From NCBI GenBank assembly GCA_002731275.1, contig PCBK01000028.1, positions 21,710-85,709 on the forward strand: a DNA stretch of 64,000 nucleotides. Direction: 5' to 3'. The stretch comes from Deltaproteobacteria bacterium. Its GTDB lineage: Bacteria; Myxococcota_C; UBA6777. This document shows positions 62,662 to 64,000 of the stretch, in pieces. Under the pieces are notes generated by a model. It was not told where the DNA came from and ran no database searches. It worked only from the letters and a program-made list of their open reading frames with translations. Numbering within the stretch: the first letter of the stretch is position 1; every line of letters starts with the position of its first letter. Position numbers and translations under genes: made by a program.

Positions 62662-63462
62662 ATGGCCCAAGTTAGTGTTGCAATTCAAAACCGTGTAAAA
62701 AATGCTCGTTATGTGTGTAGCTCGGTGAGTACACATGTGGATAAGTTGTCTCAGCTGCTCGCTAAGAAGCTGAAGCTAACGGAGGCGGATACAAAGAAGT
62801 TTTTGCTCGCGCTTCATGATACTTTGGAGTCTGATGCTCAGGCGCTCGACACAAAAGAACAGAAGTATATCAATGAGCAAGCGGATCAGCCGCCTGCACA
62901 GCTTGGACGTGATCGTGAGTTTCAGATCGCGGTAGGTGCATTTGAGCACGTACGTTTTCAGCTCTTGGGTCTCCAAGACGAACAGCTTCTCAAGACATAT
63001 GGAATTCCGACGGTGATTCCGGGAACGCCAGATAAGTTGTTGGCGACATTACAACATGCCGTTCCACGTTTGCTGAAGGACACAACACCCATCGTCAACG
63101 AAGCCTTGTTGGATCAGCTTGTGACGAGTGGTGTGGACAAGGATCAGGCGAAGGCGACCGCGAGTGTGGTTCCTGCGTATCTTGGTAAGTTGTTGGACTT
63201 GCGTGCAAAGTCGCTTAAGGCGGCGCTTGATAAGGTGCAACGTGAGAAGCGTGAGACACAGGATGCTTTGTCGGAGCGAGACGCGTTCTTATCGGAGTGG
63301 GCGAACACATACCAGGGTGTGGCGACCGCATTGGAGGGGTTGTATCGCCTCGTTGAGCAGAACAAGCTCGCGGATAATGTTCGTCCAACATCTCGACGTC
63401 GCCGTGGCGAAGATCTCTCTGAGACGCCCATTGATGATGTGATTGAGACCCCAGAATCCTGA
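62662..63462 (+). CDS. Helical protein of unknown function inside an inverted repeat pair
   Basis: A 266-residue soluble, almost fully helical protein starting MAQVSVAIQ, with GGGAGG five bases upstream; the frame upstream to 62614 is unlikely to be translated. It has a short coiled coil (residues ~180-220) and a basic 'RPTSRRRRGED' stretch before an acidic tail. There is no enzyme motif, signal peptide or membrane helix. It is the only gene between the two 96-base inverted repeats. Function unknown. Confidence 0.7.
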   Translation: MAQVSVAIQNRVKNARYVCSSVSTHVDKLSQLLAKKLKLTEADTKKFLLALHDTLESDAQALDTKEQKYINEQADQPPAQLGRDREFQIAVGAFEHVRFQLLGLQDEQLLKTYGIPTVIPGTPDKLLATLQHAVPRLLKDTTPIVNEALLDQLVTSGVDKDQAKATASVVPAYLGKLLDLRAKSLKAALDKVQREKRETQDALSERDAFLSEWANTYQGVATALEGLYRLVEQNKLADNVRPTSRRRRGEDLSETPIDDVIETPES

Positions 63463-63617
63463 GTTTGGCCATTTGCAAATTGTATAGCCTACGTGAAATA
63501 TTCTCTACCTGATACCTTTCTACATCTTATATCACCTCGTTTTCCTTTTTTCCATTCAACGATCTGGGAGGGTCTGCATCGCTGTCATCTTTGGATAAGG
63601 ATATGCTGATGTTTTGA

Positions 63618-63713
63618 GGGCGGGTCTTTAGACCTGCCCAATTCAGATCGATGCGAAGCCTTGAAGGCGAGCGTACATTTTCTATAGCACCGGGTTTCAA
63701 CCCGGTGAGACCA
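63618..63713 (-). repeat. 96-base inverted repeat, right arm
   Basis: Reverse-complement partner of 61622-61717, same length, with differences such as GAGATGG versus AAAATG in the middle. Confidence 0.9.
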
Positions 63714-63762
63714 ATCAAACACATCCCTCTGTCCAATCATCGAACATTCTTCCCTTGTAAAA

Positions 63763-64000
63763 GGAAGAGGGGCTATTCAAACGATATGCACGAAGATTTA
63801 GCTTGATTTCTGATCCGGCGGACGTTGCACCAGCGCAGCGCGCTGGACCGCATTTAAACCCCCGCGGGGTTGGGGCTTTACCTCTTACAACGCTCTTCTT
63901 GCAGAGGCTTTTCTTCGTGGCTGATTTGCTTCGTACGCTTTGCAATCATCCGCCTCAACAAACTCTCCACCCTGAGCCTCCGGCTCTTCCCTCCTCTCAA
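63763..64000 (-). repeat. Inverted third member of the 260-base repeat family
   Basis: Read on the minus strand it begins TTGAGAGGAGGGAAGAGCCG, runs through GGCGGATGATTGCAA, and ends with TGCAACGTCCGCCGGATCAG and TCGTTTGAATAG. The ends match units A and B, but the core between the GGCGGAT arms is different sequence. It reaches the window edge. Confidence 0.8.

Larger units (their letters stand above)
63463..64000. other. Gene-free right end with inverted repeats
   Basis: It holds the right arm of the 96-base inverted repeat and a truncated, inverted relative of the 260-base units. Nothing else is recognisable up to the window edge. Confidence 0.6.

Overview
The window is a roughly 64 kb chromosomal segment that most resembles a Myxococcota (former deltaproteobacterial) genome. 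The clues are several large lipoproteins with repeated Asp-rich 'CNGxDDDCDGxxDD' segments (MopE-like), a membrane Ser/Thr kinase with a PEGA tail, cysteine-rich SGNH-type lipoproteins, and a short surface protein ending in a Gly-Cys-Gly-Cys / helix / Arg tail that looks like MYXO-CTERM. I saw no tRNA, rRNA, prophage or CRISPR array. The lineage is an inference.

Region 1 (1-9.5 kb) is a defence-like block. It holds a type I restriction-modification operon (hsdR truncated by the window edge, then hsdM and hsdS). About 1.2 kb later, in AT-richer DNA, lies an 816-residue protein whose last third is a Cas4-like Fe-S PD-(D/E)XK nuclease and whose first two thirds are a helical region I do not recognise. 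This is the best candidate for an undescribed defence component.

Region 2 (9.5-18 kb) has a DMT-like transporter and a three-gene unit: a VIT/VWA membrane protein with an embedded IF2_N-like module, an ECF-like sigma factor and a small coupled protein. Next comes an SGNH lipoprotein. Two arrays of a 20-bp palindrome and three copies of a covarying hairpin module fill the gaps.

Region 3 (18.2-33.3 kb, all minus strand) is a complete [NiFe]-hydrogenase operon. From its promoter it runs: small subunit, large subunit, maturation protease with an extra domain, TPR protein, NifU-Rieske protein, NHL protein, hypF, hypC, a GmhA-like SIS protein, hypD, hypE, hypA and hypB, then a gene with DUF1641-like features. 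Gene content and the small-subunit cluster ligands match Huc-type (group 2a) high-affinity uptake hydrogenases, known to oxidise H2 at atmospheric level. In the small subunit, Asn and Gln replace the proximal Cys and the distal His ligands, leaving three Cys for each of three clusters.

Region 4 (33.4-46 kb) has two large paralogous MopE-like lipoproteins, an MFS transporter behind a triple Pho-box-like repeat and a perfect FNR-type site, a second SGNH lipoprotein, a membrane sulfatase/phosphotransferase of the LtaS/YejM type, and a large periplasmic protein that ends in a GspG-like pseudopilin domain.

Region 5 (46-60.3 kb) holds ndk, mutL, a secreted Snase-like nuclease with three C-terminal repeats, a zinc-ribbon/coiled-coil protein, a four-gene envelope unit (kinase, TPR membrane protein, MopE-like lipoprotein, Cys-rich lipoprotein), a membrane spermidine-synthase-like protein and the MYXO-CTERM protein.

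Region 6 (60.3-64 kb) is dominated by repeats: a 120-bp direct duplication rich in hairpins, two tandem ~260-bp units with a third inverted relative, and a 96-bp inverted repeat pair enclosing one helical unknown gene. Gene starts were chosen from ribosome-binding sites and gene overlaps where these are clear.
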